DNA from: Corallococcus carmarthensis
GTDB lineage: Bacteria; Myxococcota; Myxococcia; Myxococcales; Myxococcaceae
DNA length: 64,000 bases
Assembly (NCBI RefSeq): GCF_003611695.1
Contig: NZ_RAWE01000026.1
Span: forward strand, 1 to 64,000
Reading direction: 5' to 3'
Shown: in pieces, positions 27,718-36,868 of the stretch
Layout: each line of letters begins with the position of its first letter
Numbering within the stretch: the stretch's first letter is position 1
The notes under the pieces: generated by a model
The model's database searches: none
What the model saw: the letters and a program-made list of their open reading frames with translations, nothing else
Told to the model about the DNA's origin: nothing
Made by a program: the position numbers and the translations under genes

Positions 27718-29622
27718 CTACGCGGGCGTGACGAGCGGCAGCTCCGACTCCACCGGCGTCAACGTCCGGCGCTTCTCGCGCGTCAGCACGGTGCGCACGC
27801 CCGCGAGCAGCTCCTCCGGCCGGTACGGCCTGGGACACAGCGCGGCGTTCTCCTGCGCCCACCACGGCCGCGCATCCCCCGCCAGCAGGATGGGCACCGG
27901 CCGCGCGCGAGGCAGCGTGGCGAAGGTCTCCAGGAAGCTGGCCACCGCGGCCTGCGTGGCGCTCGTCGACAGGACGATGAGGTCCACCGGCAGGTGCGTC
28001 GCCTTGCGCAGGGCCTCCGCGCCGCTCTGCACGGTGAACACCTCGAAGCCCTCCGCGCGCAGGGTGCGCTCCGCCGCGGCCTCCTGATGCGAGTCCTCGT
28101 CCAGCACCAGCACGCGCCGGGGCAGCCGCCGCACCTCGTGCGCGGACATGCGCGGCAGGTCCAGCATGAACGTGGAGCCCTCGCCCTCGCGGCTGCGGAG
28201 CGCCAGCGCGCCGCCATGCATCTTCACGATGGAGTGGCTGATGAACAGGCCCAGCCCCAGCCCGCCGAAGTTGCGGTGCGACACGTTGCGCGCCCGGTAG
28301 AAGCGCTGGAACACCAGGGCCTGATCCGCGCCCGGAATCCCGATGCCGTGGTCCTGCACCTGGATGCGCGCGGACTCCGCCGTGCGCCCCACCCTCACCG
28401 CGATGGGCGCCCCCGCCGGGCTGTACTTGTGCGCGTTCTCCAGCAGGTTCACCAGCACCTGCTCCAGCCGGTCCCTGTCCCCCAGCACCCAGACGCCGTC
28501 GTGCGGCACGTCCACCGTGAAGGGGCGCTCGAAGGCGTGACGGAAGTGGTCCACCACCTCCGCCACCAGCTGCCCCACCTCCAGCGGCGACGAGTCCAGC
28601 GCCAGCCGCCCCAGCTCCAGGCGGCTCGCGTCCAGCAGGTCGTCCACCAGCCCCGCGAGCCGGTCCACCTGCCGCTTGGACTTGAGCACGCTCGCGAGCG
28701 ATACCGGCTGCCCCGCGGCGATGCGGCGCTCCATGGAGTACAGGCCCAGCTTCAGCGGCGTGAGCGGCGTCTTCAGCTCATGCGACGCGATGGACATGAA
28801 CTCCTCGCGCACGCGCAGGGCGGACTGGGCCTCGCGGAGCAGCCGCGCGTTCTCCACCGCCACCGCCAGCTGGCTGGCCGCCGCGCTCCACATCTCCAGT
28901 TCGCGCACGGAGAAGGACGCGCCCTGTTCCTTGTAGATGAGCAGCAGGCCCACCGTGCGGCGCGGCGCGCACAGCGGCACCGCCGCGAACACGGAGCCCA
29001 CCGCGTCGCCGTAGCCGCGCTGGATGCCCAGCTGCGGCTGGCGCAGGGCCAGGGCCTGCCGGTAGGGGTCCTCCGACGGGTCGAACGCGTCCTGGGGCGC
29101 GTCCAGGCCCTCCAGGTCCGACACCGCCATGCGCTTCAGCGTCGCGTCGTCCTCCTCGTAGAGGAACACCTCCGCGCGCCGCACCTGGGCACACCGCACC
29201 AGCGACACCACGGCGGCCGAGCAGACGCGGTCCACCTCCAGCGACTCACCCACCGCGCGGGCAATCTCCCGCACGGCTTGTGAAAACGCGCCCTCGTCGT
29301 CCACGCCGGACGGCTCCACCACCAGCCACGCCCCGGCCGAGCCGTTCGTGTGGGTGGGCTTCACCTGCACACGCACCTGCCGGAGCGCGCGGGTGATGGC
29401 GTGGCCGGAGTGTGCCCGCTGCTCGCGGATGGCGCGCTCCAGGGCGTCCAGGCTGCGGCCGGGCTCCAGGGCCTCCAGCAGCGTGTTCCCCGGAGAGAGC
29501 GTCACGCCCGTCTTGGCCGCGAAGCCCTCCTCGCACCATTGGACGCGCAGGTCAGGACCCACGCGCAGGAGCGCTTGGGGCAGGCACGAGAGGACATCCT
29601 CGACGTCGTTGGGTGGCAGCAT
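27718..29622 (-). CDS. Sensor histidine kinase (PAS-like, GAF, HisKA, HATPase) with degenerate receiver
   Basis: 634 residues with no membrane segment. Residues 1-100 look PAS-like and 110-260 are GAF. The dimerisation box has H281 in ASHELKTPL. The ATPase domain is intact: N396 in NLLENA, DHGIG at 424-428 and GLGLGL at 454-459. The C-terminal 120 residues resemble a receiver (LVLDED at 505-510), but the phosphoacceptor position in DLIVLSTSA is S552, and the usual Lys is Arg in PRPYRPEE. The kinase should autophosphorylate; the tail is probably a protein-interaction module. It ends 2 bp after the convergent deacetylase gene. Confidence 0.92.
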   Translation of the reverse strand: MLPPNDVEDVLSCLPQALLRVGPDLRVQWCEEGFAAKTGVTLSPGNTLLEALEPGRSLDALERAIREQRAHSGHAITRALRQVRVQVKPTHTNGSAGAWLVVEPSGVDDEGAFSQAVREIARAVGESLEVDRVCSAAVVSLVRCAQVRRAEVFLYEEDDATLKRMAVSDLEGLDAPQDAFDPSEDPYRQALALRQPQLGIQRGYGDAVGSVFAAVPLCAPRRTVGLLLIYKEQGASFSVRELEMWSAAASQLAVAVENARLLREAQSALRVREEFMSIASHELKTPLTPLKLGLYSMERRIAAGQPVSLASVLKSKRQVDRLAGLVDDLLDASRLELGRLALDSSPLEVGQLVAEVVDHFRHAFERPFTVDVPHDGVWVLGDRDRLEQVLVNLLENAHKYSPAGAPIAVRVGRTAESARIQVQDHGIGIPGADQALVFQRFYRARNVSHRNFGGLGLGLFISHSIVKMHGGALALRSREGEGSTFMLDLPRMSAHEVRRLPRRVLVLDEDSHQEAAAERTLRAEGFEVFTVQSGAEALRKATHLPVDLIVLSTSATQAAVASFLETFATLPRARPVPILLAGDARPWWAQENAALCPRPYRPEELLAGVRTVLTREKRRTLTPVESELPLVTPA

Positions 29623-29825
29623 GGGAGGGGCGGGACGCGCTCGCTACTGGGGTCGCCGGAGGGAGATAGGAATCCCCGAGCATGATCGCCAACCACCCCC
29701 GGACGTTCTCCTGTCCTGGAGGGTGCTGGCACGTTGGAACCCGAACAAAGCCCGCGCAGGGCAGCCGGGGGGGCGACTTCTTGGAGGGCGGTGACACGCG
29801 CCGAACGTGTGCTAGACGACAGCGC

Positions 29826-30191
29826 ATGTCCTCTCAGCCGTCCAAGGAAATCCAGACCTTCCCCAACCCCGCCGCCGATCGCGACTACGAGATCGCCTTC
29901 GACGTGCCGGAGTTCACCTGCCTGTGCCCGCTGACGGGCCAGCCGGACTTCGCGCGCTTCACCATCAAGTACGTGCCGGATCAGCTGTGCGTGGAGCTCA
30001 AGAGCCTGAAGCTCTACATGTGGTCCTACCGCAACGAGGGCGCCTTCCACGAGAAGGTGACCAACACCATCGCGGACGACATCATCAAGGCCATCCAGCC
30101 GCGCAAGCTGACGGTGGTGGGTGACTTCTTCGTGCGCGGCGGCATCGGGACCATCGTCACCGTCACGCACGACAAGAAGAAGCAGGCCTGA
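29826..30191 (+). CDS. queF: NADPH-dependent preQ0 reductase (7-cyano-7-deazaguanine reductase)
   Basis: A 121-residue short-type (unimodular) QueF that reduces the nitrile of preQ0 to the amine of preQ1 for queuosine in tRNA. The thioimide-forming cysteine is C34 and the proton donor D41 in CPLTGQPDF. The NADPH-binding QueF motif is [15 protein letters not shown]. Type-I folding predicts tunnel-shaped oligomers. ATG 29826 is used; the longer frame is not family-like. No other queuosine gene is adjacent; a divergent QueA relative lies 7 kb away. I looked for a preQ1 riboswitch upstream and did not see one. Confidence 0.96.
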   Translation: MSSQPSKEIQTFPNPAADRDYEIAFDVPEFTCLCPLTGQPDFARFTIKYVPDQLCVELKSLKLYMWSYRNEGAFHEKVTNTIADDIIKAIQPRKLTVVGDFFVRGGIGTIVTVTHDKKKQA

Positions 30192-30201
30192 GGCCCCTCC
30201 T

Positions 30202-31332
30202 TCAGCGGGTGAGCTGCTCCAGGAGCGGCGCCCACTGGGACTGGGACAGGTAGAGGCCGGTGCCGGCCGCGACCGCGCCCGCGGTGAGCGCGGCCACCAC
30301 CCACTTGAAGCGGCCAGGCGCGCGCACGGGCTTCTTCGTCGCGAAGACGTCGAGCACGCCCAGCTCCTGCTGGGTGAGGTGGGCCAGGGCCTCGGTCTCG
30401 GTGAGCTTCTCGCGGTAGCGCAGGTAGGCCACGAGCAGCGCGGGGTGGGACACGCGCACCTCGTGGGCCAGGAACAGGTCCAGTTCGCGGCGCATGGCCG
30501 CGGCATCCGGGAAGCGGGCCTCCGGCTTCACCGACAGCGCGCGCTTCACGATGCGCGCGAGCGGTGGCGGCACGTGCGGGGCCACCTTCTGGAGCGGCGT
30601 GAACTTGCCGTCGCGGATGCGGGCGAAGACTTCGCCGGCCGTCTTGCCCACGAAGGGGCGGACGCCGGTGAGGGCTTCGTACAAGAGGACGCCCAGGGAG
30701 AAGATGTCGGTGCGCGCGTCGAGCGGTGCGCCAGTCACTTGCTCCGGGGACATGTACGACGGCGTGCCCACGGCCATGCCCTGCTGGGTGAGGGCTTCGA
30801 GGCCGACGTCCTTGGCGATGCCGAAGTCCATGAGCTTCACCTCACCGGACTTGGTGAGCATGACGTTCGCGGGCTTGAGGTCGCGGTGGATGATGCGGCG
30901 GAAGTGGGCGTGGTCGAGCGCGCTGGCGATGCGCGCGGTGATGACGGCGGCGACGTCCGGGGGGAGCGGGCCGTCCTTGATGAGGGTGTGGAGGGTGGGG
31001 CCGTCCACGTACTCCATGACCATGAAGAGGCTGTCGTTCTTCTCCACCAGGTCATAGAGGGTGACGATGTTCTGGTGGCGGAAGGCGGCGAGCGCCAGGG
31101 CCTCGCGGCGGAAGCGGGACAGGGCCTCCTGGTCGCGCTGGCCTTCCGGGAGCAGCTCCTTGATGGCGACCTCGCGCTGAAGCAGCTCGTGCAGGCCGCG
31201 ATACACGAGCGCCATGCCGCCCCGGCCCAGCTCGCCGAGCACGCGGCAGGCGCCAATCTTGCGGTGACGAAGTCTTTCGGATTTCTCGGCGGCGGCGGTC
31301 ACGGGGCCGAAGGGTACCGATTCACGTCTCAT
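30202..31332 (-). CDS. Hanks-type Ser/Thr protein kinase, single C-terminal TM
   Basis: 376 residues. All catalytic motifs are present: glycine loop GELGRGG (33-39), K58 in VAIKE, HRDLKPAN with D151 and N156, and DFG at 169-171, followed by GTPSYMSPEQ. The kinase domain ends near residue 290. A helical juxtamembrane region leads to a transmembrane segment (WVVAALTAGAVAAGTGLYL) near residue 345, with only about 15 residues outside. It therefore lacks a large sensor domain and probably depends on partner proteins. It is convergent with queF (10 bp apart) and divergent from the toxin lipoprotein gene. Confidence 0.94.
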   Translation of the reverse strand: MRRESVPFGPVTAAAEKSERLRHRKIGACRVLGELGRGGMALVYRGLHELLQREVAIKELLPEGQRDQEALSRFRREALALAAFRHQNIVTLYDLVEKNDSLFMVMEYVDGPTLHTLIKDGPLPPDVAAVITARIASALDHAHFRRIIHRDLKPANVMLTKSGEVKLMDFGIAKDVGLEALTQQGMAVGTPSYMSPEQVTGAPLDARTDIFSLGVLLYEALTGVRPFVGKTAGEVFARIRDGKFTPLQKVAPHVPPPLARIVKRALSVKPEARFPDAAAMRRELDLFLAHEVRVSHPALLVAYLRYREKLTETEALAHLTQQELGVLDVFATKKPVRAPGRFKWVVAALTAGAVAAGTGLYLSQSQWAPLLEQLTR

Positions 31333-31448
31333 GCGTCGATGGGCCCTCCCTGACGGGGTGGGTTCTCACAGGTGTGATGGAAAGGCGCGGTGTCGCTGTC
31401 TCACGCCAGGGTGCCTACCTGCCAGGCGAGGACTGGCAGGATGGAGAC

Positions 31449-32255
31449 ATGGGACTGGGACGCTGGCCGGATTGGCTGTGGGTGCTGCTGTGCGTGGGGC
31501 TCGGCGGCTGCGCGGGGCCGCGTGCGCACACGTACGAGCAGCGGGCTTTCGACTCGGTGTCGAACACCTGCCGGACCCAGCCGGCGCTGTGCACCGGGGC
31601 GGAGTCGGTGCTCCCGGGGGTTCGCGCGGCGGAAGTGGCGGTGGTGGTGGCGGGTGCCCGGGCGATGATGGACGAGGACACGCAAAGGGCAGTGGAGTTC
31701 GTGCTGAAGGAGTGCGCGGACCTGGCACGGTCGCAGGTCCTGCTTCGCTACCATGACGGCCAGAGCCCTTCGAAGGCGCAATGCAACGAAACCCTCCGCA
31801 ATGAGAAGGGTGAGTCCGTCTCTCGTGCCATGTGGCTGGGCGACAAAATGCACGCGGCGGCATTGGAGTGTGCCCAGCAGAAGCTGGAGTCACTCCGCCC
31901 CGGACGGTTCAGTCTTGAGCCAACCTACCGTGTCGACCGGCGCACAGGAGTTACGACCTTGCTCAGCGCCGAAGAGGTCCAGTTGCTGAAGCAGCCTCGC
32001 TTCCAAAGCGAACTGAAAGGCACGCTCGTCCCCGATGTCGTCATCCACGAAGGGAGCCCCTTGGAAGCGAACGCCGTCTATGACTTCAAGTTCTCCTGTT
32101 ACAACGTCGATGAGCCTGCGGTCTGGCGGGAGGTGCCAGCAGAAGGCGCGTCTCCGGGAAGCGTTCCCACGCAAAAGAACCTCTACATGAAAGCATTGGG
32201 GCTGAGCAGGTCTCAGGTCTTGCGCGTCGTCCCCCGGCACGGAGTGCTCCAATGA
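31449..32255 (+). CDS. Lipoprotein toxin with PD-(D/E)XK nuclease domain, SitA-like
   Basis: 268 residues. The signal peptide ends in the lipobox LGGC, C21. The middle is helical with cysteines and has no known fold. The C-terminus (about 185-265) shows a PD-(D/E)XK nuclease core: E188, P195-D196 in VPDVVIH, then D212-F213-K214 in VYDFKF, then a helix with K243 and K248. A lipoprotein with a C-terminal nuclease followed by an overlapping immunity gene matches the SitA toxins of Myxococcus xanthus, which pass between cells by TraAB outer-membrane exchange. The stop overlaps the next ATG by 4 bp. ATG 31449 is chosen from the signal peptide; an extension to 31374 is unlikely. The SitA link is inference. 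Confidence 0.75.
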   Translation: MGLGRWPDWLWVLLCVGLGGCAGPRAHTYEQRAFDSVSNTCRTQPALCTGAESVLPGVRAAEVAVVVAGARAMMDEDTQRAVEFVLKECADLARSQVLLRYHDGQSPSKAQCNETLRNEKGESVSRAMWLGDKMHAAALECAQQKLESLRPGRFSLEPTYRVDRRTGVTTLLSAEEVQLLKQPRFQSELKGTLVPDVVIHEGSPLEANAVYDFKFSCYNVDEPAVWREVPAEGASPGSVPTQKNLYMKALGLSRSQVLRVVPRHGVLQ

Positions 32256-33163
32256 CAATTCCTCGCATCCGCCTGAGCGTGAAGGACTGGGAGGGTGAGC
32301 TGCTTGTTGCCCAGGACGGACTCGAGTTCTGTTTCTATATGCAGCAGTCACATGACACATTGAGGGCAGGTGTCCGGCAGGCCTTGGACCTTTATCTGAA
32401 GGTCATGGGGAAGGAGTCCCTGAACAGCGCCCCGGATTCCGACGGCTACTGGCAGCCCCTCGATGCAGCCGCGTGGAGCGCCATACACCAGAAACTCCAC
32501 AACCCCCTGTGGGCATCCGTTGCCTTGGCGGGCCAAGACAGGACTGGCGACCGATTCGGCTTCGAATACCGCGGGCATGCATTCAGCCATCCAGATGATT
32601 TCAGGGGGCCGGACGCAGTCAGCGCACTCCGGGTTTCATTTCCCACGAAGATCCTGGAAGCGCATGGGCCCGAGCGCATTCGCGGATGGGCGCTCGAAAT
32701 GGCGCAGCCACTCCCCTTCAGCTACGGCCATGCAGGCCTCTGTTTCAACGGTTACCCCACTGCATCGACCGTCCGTGACGAGGCGAAGAGGCTCGCCTTC
32801 CGCCATCCGGCCATGGACGTGATCAACCTGGACGATGTAGCGCGGGACCTGGGCACCCACGTCCGGGCCCCAGCGTGGATGAACTTCCTGGGCCCTCCCG
32901 TGCTCAACGAACTGGGCGGAACGGATGCCCTGCGCTCCCGCCTGCACTCGCCTGGGACCACCGTGCAGGCGATAGGGCAGGACCGGGCGGTCGTCACGCT
33001 AGGCCCCTATCCAGAAGCCGGTGACACCGAACAAGGGCAGACATTGCCGGCCTACCGGGAGCTCGCGCGCGTGCTCGAACCCTGGCTGTACCAGACGTCC
33101 GGTCCAGAAGACTCCGACCTCTTCGACTCCACGCGCCGCTGGCAGCGCCGCTTCCTCGACTGA
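32252..33163 (+). CDS. DUF3396 (type VI immunity family) protein, putative immunity partner
   Basis: A 303-residue cytoplasmic protein resembling DUF3396, a family annotated as immunity proteins. Typical segments are FPTKILEAHGPERI, LPFSYGHAGLCFNG and the C-terminal WMNFLGPPVLNELGG. There is no signal peptide. It is coupled by an ATGA overlap to the lipoprotein nuclease upstream, which is the usual toxin-immunity order. It should bind and block that nuclease, acting in the cytoplasm of recipient kin cells. GC is lower than in surrounding housekeeping genes, fitting horizontal exchange of such cassettes. Confidence 0.78.
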   Translation: MTIPRIRLSVKDWEGELLVAQDGLEFCFYMQQSHDTLRAGVRQALDLYLKVMGKESLNSAPDSDGYWQPLDAAAWSAIHQKLHNPLWASVALAGQDRTGDRFGFEYRGHAFSHPDDFRGPDAVSALRVSFPTKILEAHGPERIRGWALEMAQPLPFSYGHAGLCFNGYPTASTVRDEAKRLAFRHPAMDVINLDDVARDLGTHVRAPAWMNFLGPPVLNELGGTDALRSRLHSPGTTVQAIGQDRAVVTLGPYPEAGDTEQGQTLPAYRELARVLEPWLYQTSGPEDSDLFDSTRRWQRRFLD

Positions 33164-33247
33164 GCGCTCCGCCTCCCGTCCCCCTGCCCTGCACCGCCTC
33201 GCGTGCGTTCCCATGCTTCTTCCATCCAACGTGCCTGGGAGAACGCC

Positions 33248-33835
33248 ATGACGGAACAGGACGCATACATCCAGAAGATGGAGGCCGAGCAGCGCGAGGC
33301 GACCGCTCGCTTCCGCGAAATCGAAGCCCAGGCGGAACTCGCCGACAACGAAGAAACGCTCGACGTCCTCACCGGCGCGCGCGCGTTCAACGACGACGTC
33401 ACCCGTGAGCTCCAGGCGCTCCGCCGCGCCGACCAGAGTGACTGGGAGCGCGTCAAGGACGGCGCGGAGAAGGCCCGCCGCCGCTTCCATGAGCACCTGG
33501 ACCGCGCCGGCACCCGCTGGGAGGAGCTCCGCGTCGCCTACCGCCGCCAGCGCGAGGACGAGCTGCGTGAGCTGAGCGCCCAGGTGGACCGCTGGGAGGC
33601 CTCCCGCAAGCAATCCCGAGCCGAGGACGCGCTGCTCACCCGCGAGGAGCTCGACTTCATCACGCGCGGCGTGAAGAACGCCGGCGAGCTGCTCAAGAAC
33701 ATGCGCCACGCGCGCGGGCAGGTCTGGAAGACGGCCCGCGACCAGTACGAGGCCAACTGGCGCGAACTGATGGAGCGCTCCCGCCGCATCCGCGCCGAAG
33801 GCGCCCTGGACGAGTCCGGCGCCTCCCCCTCCTGA
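33248..33835 (+). CDS. Cytoplasmic coiled-coil protein of unknown function
   Basis: 195 residues, very rich in Glu, Arg, Ala and Gln and almost wholly helical, with heptad-like spacing over residues 5-180. There is no signal, membrane segment or enzyme motif. It looks like a structural or adaptor coiled coil; composition gives no clue to a partner. The start ATG 33248 is preferred over the extension to 33203. It lies 84 bp after the immunity gene and 119 bp before the PPX/GppA gene on the same strand, so an operon is possible but not shown. Confidence 0.65.
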   Translation: MTEQDAYIQKMEAEQREATARFREIEAQAELADNEETLDVLTGARAFNDDVTRELQALRRADQSDWERVKDGAEKARRRFHEHLDRAGTRWEELRVAYRRQREDELRELSAQVDRWEASRKQSRAEDALLTREELDFITRGVKNAGELLKNMRHARGQVWKTARDQYEANWRELMERSRRIRAEGALDESGASPS

Positions 33836-33954
33836 AACCCCATCTTCACCAACGCCACACGGCTGTCACACGGCTACGCTAGGAATCGCCCCCACCCGGA
33901 GGGACACGGCCCGGAAGGACCGTGCCCCTCCCAGGCGTTTCCGCCCGCGAGCCC

Positions 33955-35475
33955 ATGGCCCTTCCTGCCCGTCCGACCCCGCCTCCCGTCCTCGCCGCCA
34001 TCGATGTGGGCACCAACGCCGTACGCCTGGAGCTCGCCCGCCCGGACGCCGAGGGCTCGCTCGAAACCCTGCACCAGGAGCGAGACCCCATCCGCCCCGG
34101 TGAGGGCGTCTTCACCACCGGAGAGATGCCCCCGGAGACCGCTGACCGGCTCCTCTCCACCCTGCGCCGCTACGCCGCCCTCTGCCGCCGCCACAAGGCC
34201 CAGGTGCGCGCCGTCGCCACCAGCGCCCTGCGCGAGGCCCGCAACCGCCAGGACATCGTGCGCCGCGTGCACGAGGAGGCCGGCCTGGAGCTGGAGGTCG
34301 TCAGCGGCAAGGAGGAGGCCCGCCTCATCTGCCTGGGCGTGCTGCACAGGAAGCCCGCCAACACCCGCTCGCTCCTCGTGGACATCGGCGGCGGCAGCAC
34401 CGAGGTCGCCATCGCCACCGGCGAGAAGCCGGACGAGCTCTGGAGCCTCGCCCTGGGCTCCGTGCGCCTCACGGAGGTGTTCGACACCGCGCGCGCCGTG
34501 ACGCCCAAGCAGCTGCGGTTGATGCGGAGCTTCGTGGAGGAGGTCCTCCACAAGACGCTCCCGGAGAAGCTCCCCGCCCTGCCCCGCGTGGCGCTGGGCT
34601 CGTCCGGCACCATCGGCGCCGTGGTCGGCTTCGCCGCCGCGGAGAACGGAGGCAACGCCACCATGCGCCAGCTCACCCAGACCGTGGAGACCCTGGCGAA
34701 GATGCCGCCGGAGCGCCGCCGCAAGCGCTTCGACCCGCGCCGCGCGGACATCATCGTCTCCGGCGCCGTCATCCTGGAGGGCGTCGTGCGCCACCTGGGC
34801 GTGGAGTCCGTCAGCGTCGTCAACCGCGGCCTGCGCGACGGCCTGCTGGTGGACCTGCTCTACCGCCAGGACGAATCCCGCGAGGACCACAGCCTCGCGG
34901 ACGCGGCCATCGTCATGGGCCAGCGCTTCCGCTTCGATGAGAAGCACGCCCGCCAGGTGTCCCGCCTGTCCCTGGCCCTCTTCGACAGCCTGGCCGCGCT
35001 GCACCAGCTACCCCTGTCCGTGCGCCCCCACCTGGAGGTCGCCGCGCTCCTGCACGACATCGGCACGTCGGTCAGCTACGAGCGCCACCACCGCCACACG
35101 TACTACCTCATCCACAACGCGGACCTCCCGGGCCTCGCGGACCACGAGCGCGAAATCATCGCGCGCGTCGCCCGCTACCACCGGCGCTCCCAGCCGGAGC
35201 TGTCCCACTCCGGCATGGCCGGGCTCACCCCGTCCGAAGCGCGGCGCGTGCGCAAGCTGGCCACGCTGCTGCGCCTGGCGAACGCGCTGGACCACAGCCA
35301 CCACCAGCCCATCCGCGACTTCAAGGTGACGGATGGCCGCGAGGCGGTGACCCTGCACCTGCACGCCCGGCAGCCCCTCGACCTGGAGCTGTGGAACGCC
35401 GAGCGCGAGGTCGTCCAGTTCCGCAAGGTGTTCGGCAAGCGGCTCGCGTTCCAGGTCCACTCGACCGGACGCTAG
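33955..35475 (+). CDS. Ppx/GppA-family phosphatase with C-terminal HD domain
   Basis: 506 residues. The actin-like ASKHA fold is marked by DVGTNAVRLE near the start and VDIGGGSTEVAI near residue 142; the two form the phosphate-binding loops. These enzymes cut polyphosphate or the 5'-phosphate of pppGpp. The C-terminal part (about 310-500) is the HD domain of long PPX/GppA proteins, with LLHDIG and later histidines (NALDHSHHQP). Which substrate is favoured cannot be told. ATG 33955 is chosen; GTG 33922 would add 11 residues and has GGAAGGA only 2 bp upstream. Confidence 0.9.
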   Translation: MALPARPTPPPVLAAIDVGTNAVRLELARPDAEGSLETLHQERDPIRPGEGVFTTGEMPPETADRLLSTLRRYAALCRRHKAQVRAVATSALREARNRQDIVRRVHEEAGLELEVVSGKEEARLICLGVLHRKPANTRSLLVDIGGGSTEVAIATGEKPDELWSLALGSVRLTEVFDTARAVTPKQLRLMRSFVEEVLHKTLPEKLPALPRVALGSSGTIGAVVGFAAAENGGNATMRQLTQTVETLAKMPPERRRKRFDPRRADIIVSGAVILEGVVRHLGVESVSVVNRGLRDGLLVDLLYRQDESREDHSLADAAIVMGQRFRFDEKHARQVSRLSLALFDSLAALHQLPLSVRPHLEVAALLHDIGTSVSYERHHRHTYYLIHNADLPGLADHEREIIARVARYHRRSQPELSHSGMAGLTPSEARRVRKLATLLRLANALDHSHHQPIRDFKVTDGREAVTLHLHARQPLDLELWNAEREVVQFRKVFGKRLAFQVHSTGR

Positions 35476-35638
35476 GGTTACTGCCTCTCCGCCTGCTCAC
35501 CGGTGGAGGGAGCGCGGCGCCAGTCCTGCCCGGCTCCACCGCCGTGACCAGAGTCCAGACGAACGGGTCCCGTGCGCCTTTGGAAGCGCCGTGGGCCTTC
35601 ACGTCTTTCAGGGCCCTGGCGCGGGCAAGGAGCGGAAC

Positions 35639-36862
35639 ATGAAGGCAGTCGTTTTCCACGGCATTGGGGACATCCGGCTGGACGACGTCGCGGAGCCGAA
35701 GCTCAAGGAGCCCACGGACGCCATCATCCGGCTGACCGCCAGCGCCATCTGCGGCACGGACCTGCACATGATCCGCGGCACCATGGCGGGCATGAAGCCC
35801 GGCACCATCCTCGGACATGAAGGCGTGGGCGTCATCGAGGAGCTGGGCAAGGACGTGCGCAACTTCAACGTGGGTGACCGCGTGGTCATCTGCTCCACCA
35901 TCGCGTGCGGCAACTGCTCGTACTGCCGCGCGGGCTACTACGCCCAGTGCAACGACGCGAACCCCAACGGCCCCGCCGCGGGCACGGCGTTCTTCGGCGG
36001 CCCGGAGATGACGGGCCCCTTCGACGGCATGCAGGCGGAGAAGGCGCGCATCCCGTACGCGGCCGTCACCATGGTGAAGGTGCCCGACGGCGTCACCGAC
36101 GACCAGGCCATCCTCGTCTCCGACATCTTCCCCACGGGCTACTTCGGCGCGGAGATGGCGGAGATCAAACCCGGTGACACCGTGGCGGTGTTCGGCTGCG
36201 GTCCGGTGGGCCTGTTCGCCATCGTGAGCGCGAGGCTCCTGGGCGCGGGCCGCGTCTTCGCCATCGACAGCCACGAGGACCGGCTGGCGCTGGCGCGGAT
36301 GCAGGGCGCGGAGGTCATCAACTTCGAGCAGGAGGACCCGGTGGAGACGCTCAAGCGCTTCACGGCGGGCATCGGCGTGGACCGCGCCATCGACGCGGTG
36401 GGCGTGGACGCGCAGCACGCGCACCACGGCCCGGCCGCCAAGAAGGCCAAGGCGGAGAAGCCCGAGTTCAAGCGCGAGGTGGAGAGAGTCGCCCCCAAGC
36501 AGAAGCCGGACGGCGACAACTGGGTGCCCGGCGACGGGCCGTCCCAGGCGGCGCAGTGGGCGGTGCAGTCGCTGGCCAAGGCCGGCACGCTGTCCATCAT
36601 CGGCGTGTACCCGCAGACGATGACCGCGTTCCCCATTGGCGAGGCGATGAACAAGAACCTCACCCTGCGCATGGGCAACTGCAACCACCGCAAGTACATC
36701 CCCAAGCTGCTGGAGCTGGTGCGCTCCGGCACCGTGGACCCCACGGCCATCCTGAGCCACGTGAAGTCCATGGCCTCCGCCATCGACGCGTACCGCAACT
36801 TCGACCTGCGCAAGCCGGGCTGGGTGAAGGTGGAGCTGGAGCCGGGCGCCACCCTCCAGTGA
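35639..36862 (+). CDS. Zinc-dependent alcohol dehydrogenase, formaldehyde-dehydrogenase-like
   Basis: A 407-residue medium-chain dehydrogenase. Catalytic zinc ligands are C38, H60 and E61 (GHEGVG); structural zinc is held by C90, C93, C96 and C104. The NAD-binding site is GCGPVGL near residue 183. It carries the extra Lys-rich segment (about 262-300) found in glutathione-independent formaldehyde dehydrogenase-like proteins. The specific alcohol or aldehyde is unknown. AAGGAG lies 7 bp before ATG 35639. It is convergent with the QueA-like gene, 6 bp apart. Confidence 0.93.
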   Translation: MKAVVFHGIGDIRLDDVAEPKLKEPTDAIIRLTASAICGTDLHMIRGTMAGMKPGTILGHEGVGVIEELGKDVRNFNVGDRVVICSTIACGNCSYCRAGYYAQCNDANPNGPAAGTAFFGGPEMTGPFDGMQAEKARIPYAAVTMVKVPDGVTDDQAILVSDIFPTGYFGAEMAEIKPGDTVAVFGCGPVGLFAIVSARLLGAGRVFAIDSHEDRLALARMQGAEVINFEQEDPVETLKRFTAGIGVDRAIDAVGVDAQHAHHGPAAKKAKAEKPEFKREVERVAPKQKPDGDNWVPGDGPSQAAQWAVQSLAKAGTLSIIGVYPQTMTAFPIGEAMNKNLTLRMGNCNHRKYIPKLLELVRSGTVDPTAILSHVKSMASAIDAYRNFDLRKPGWVKVELEPGATLQ

Positions 36863-36868
36863 CGCGCG

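Noticed and set aside
29624-29825. preQ1 riboswitch or sigma-54 promoter upstream of queF
   Set aside because: No preQ1 aptamer-like pseudoknot sequence was found. A TGGCAC at 29729 lacks the properly spaced TGC element.
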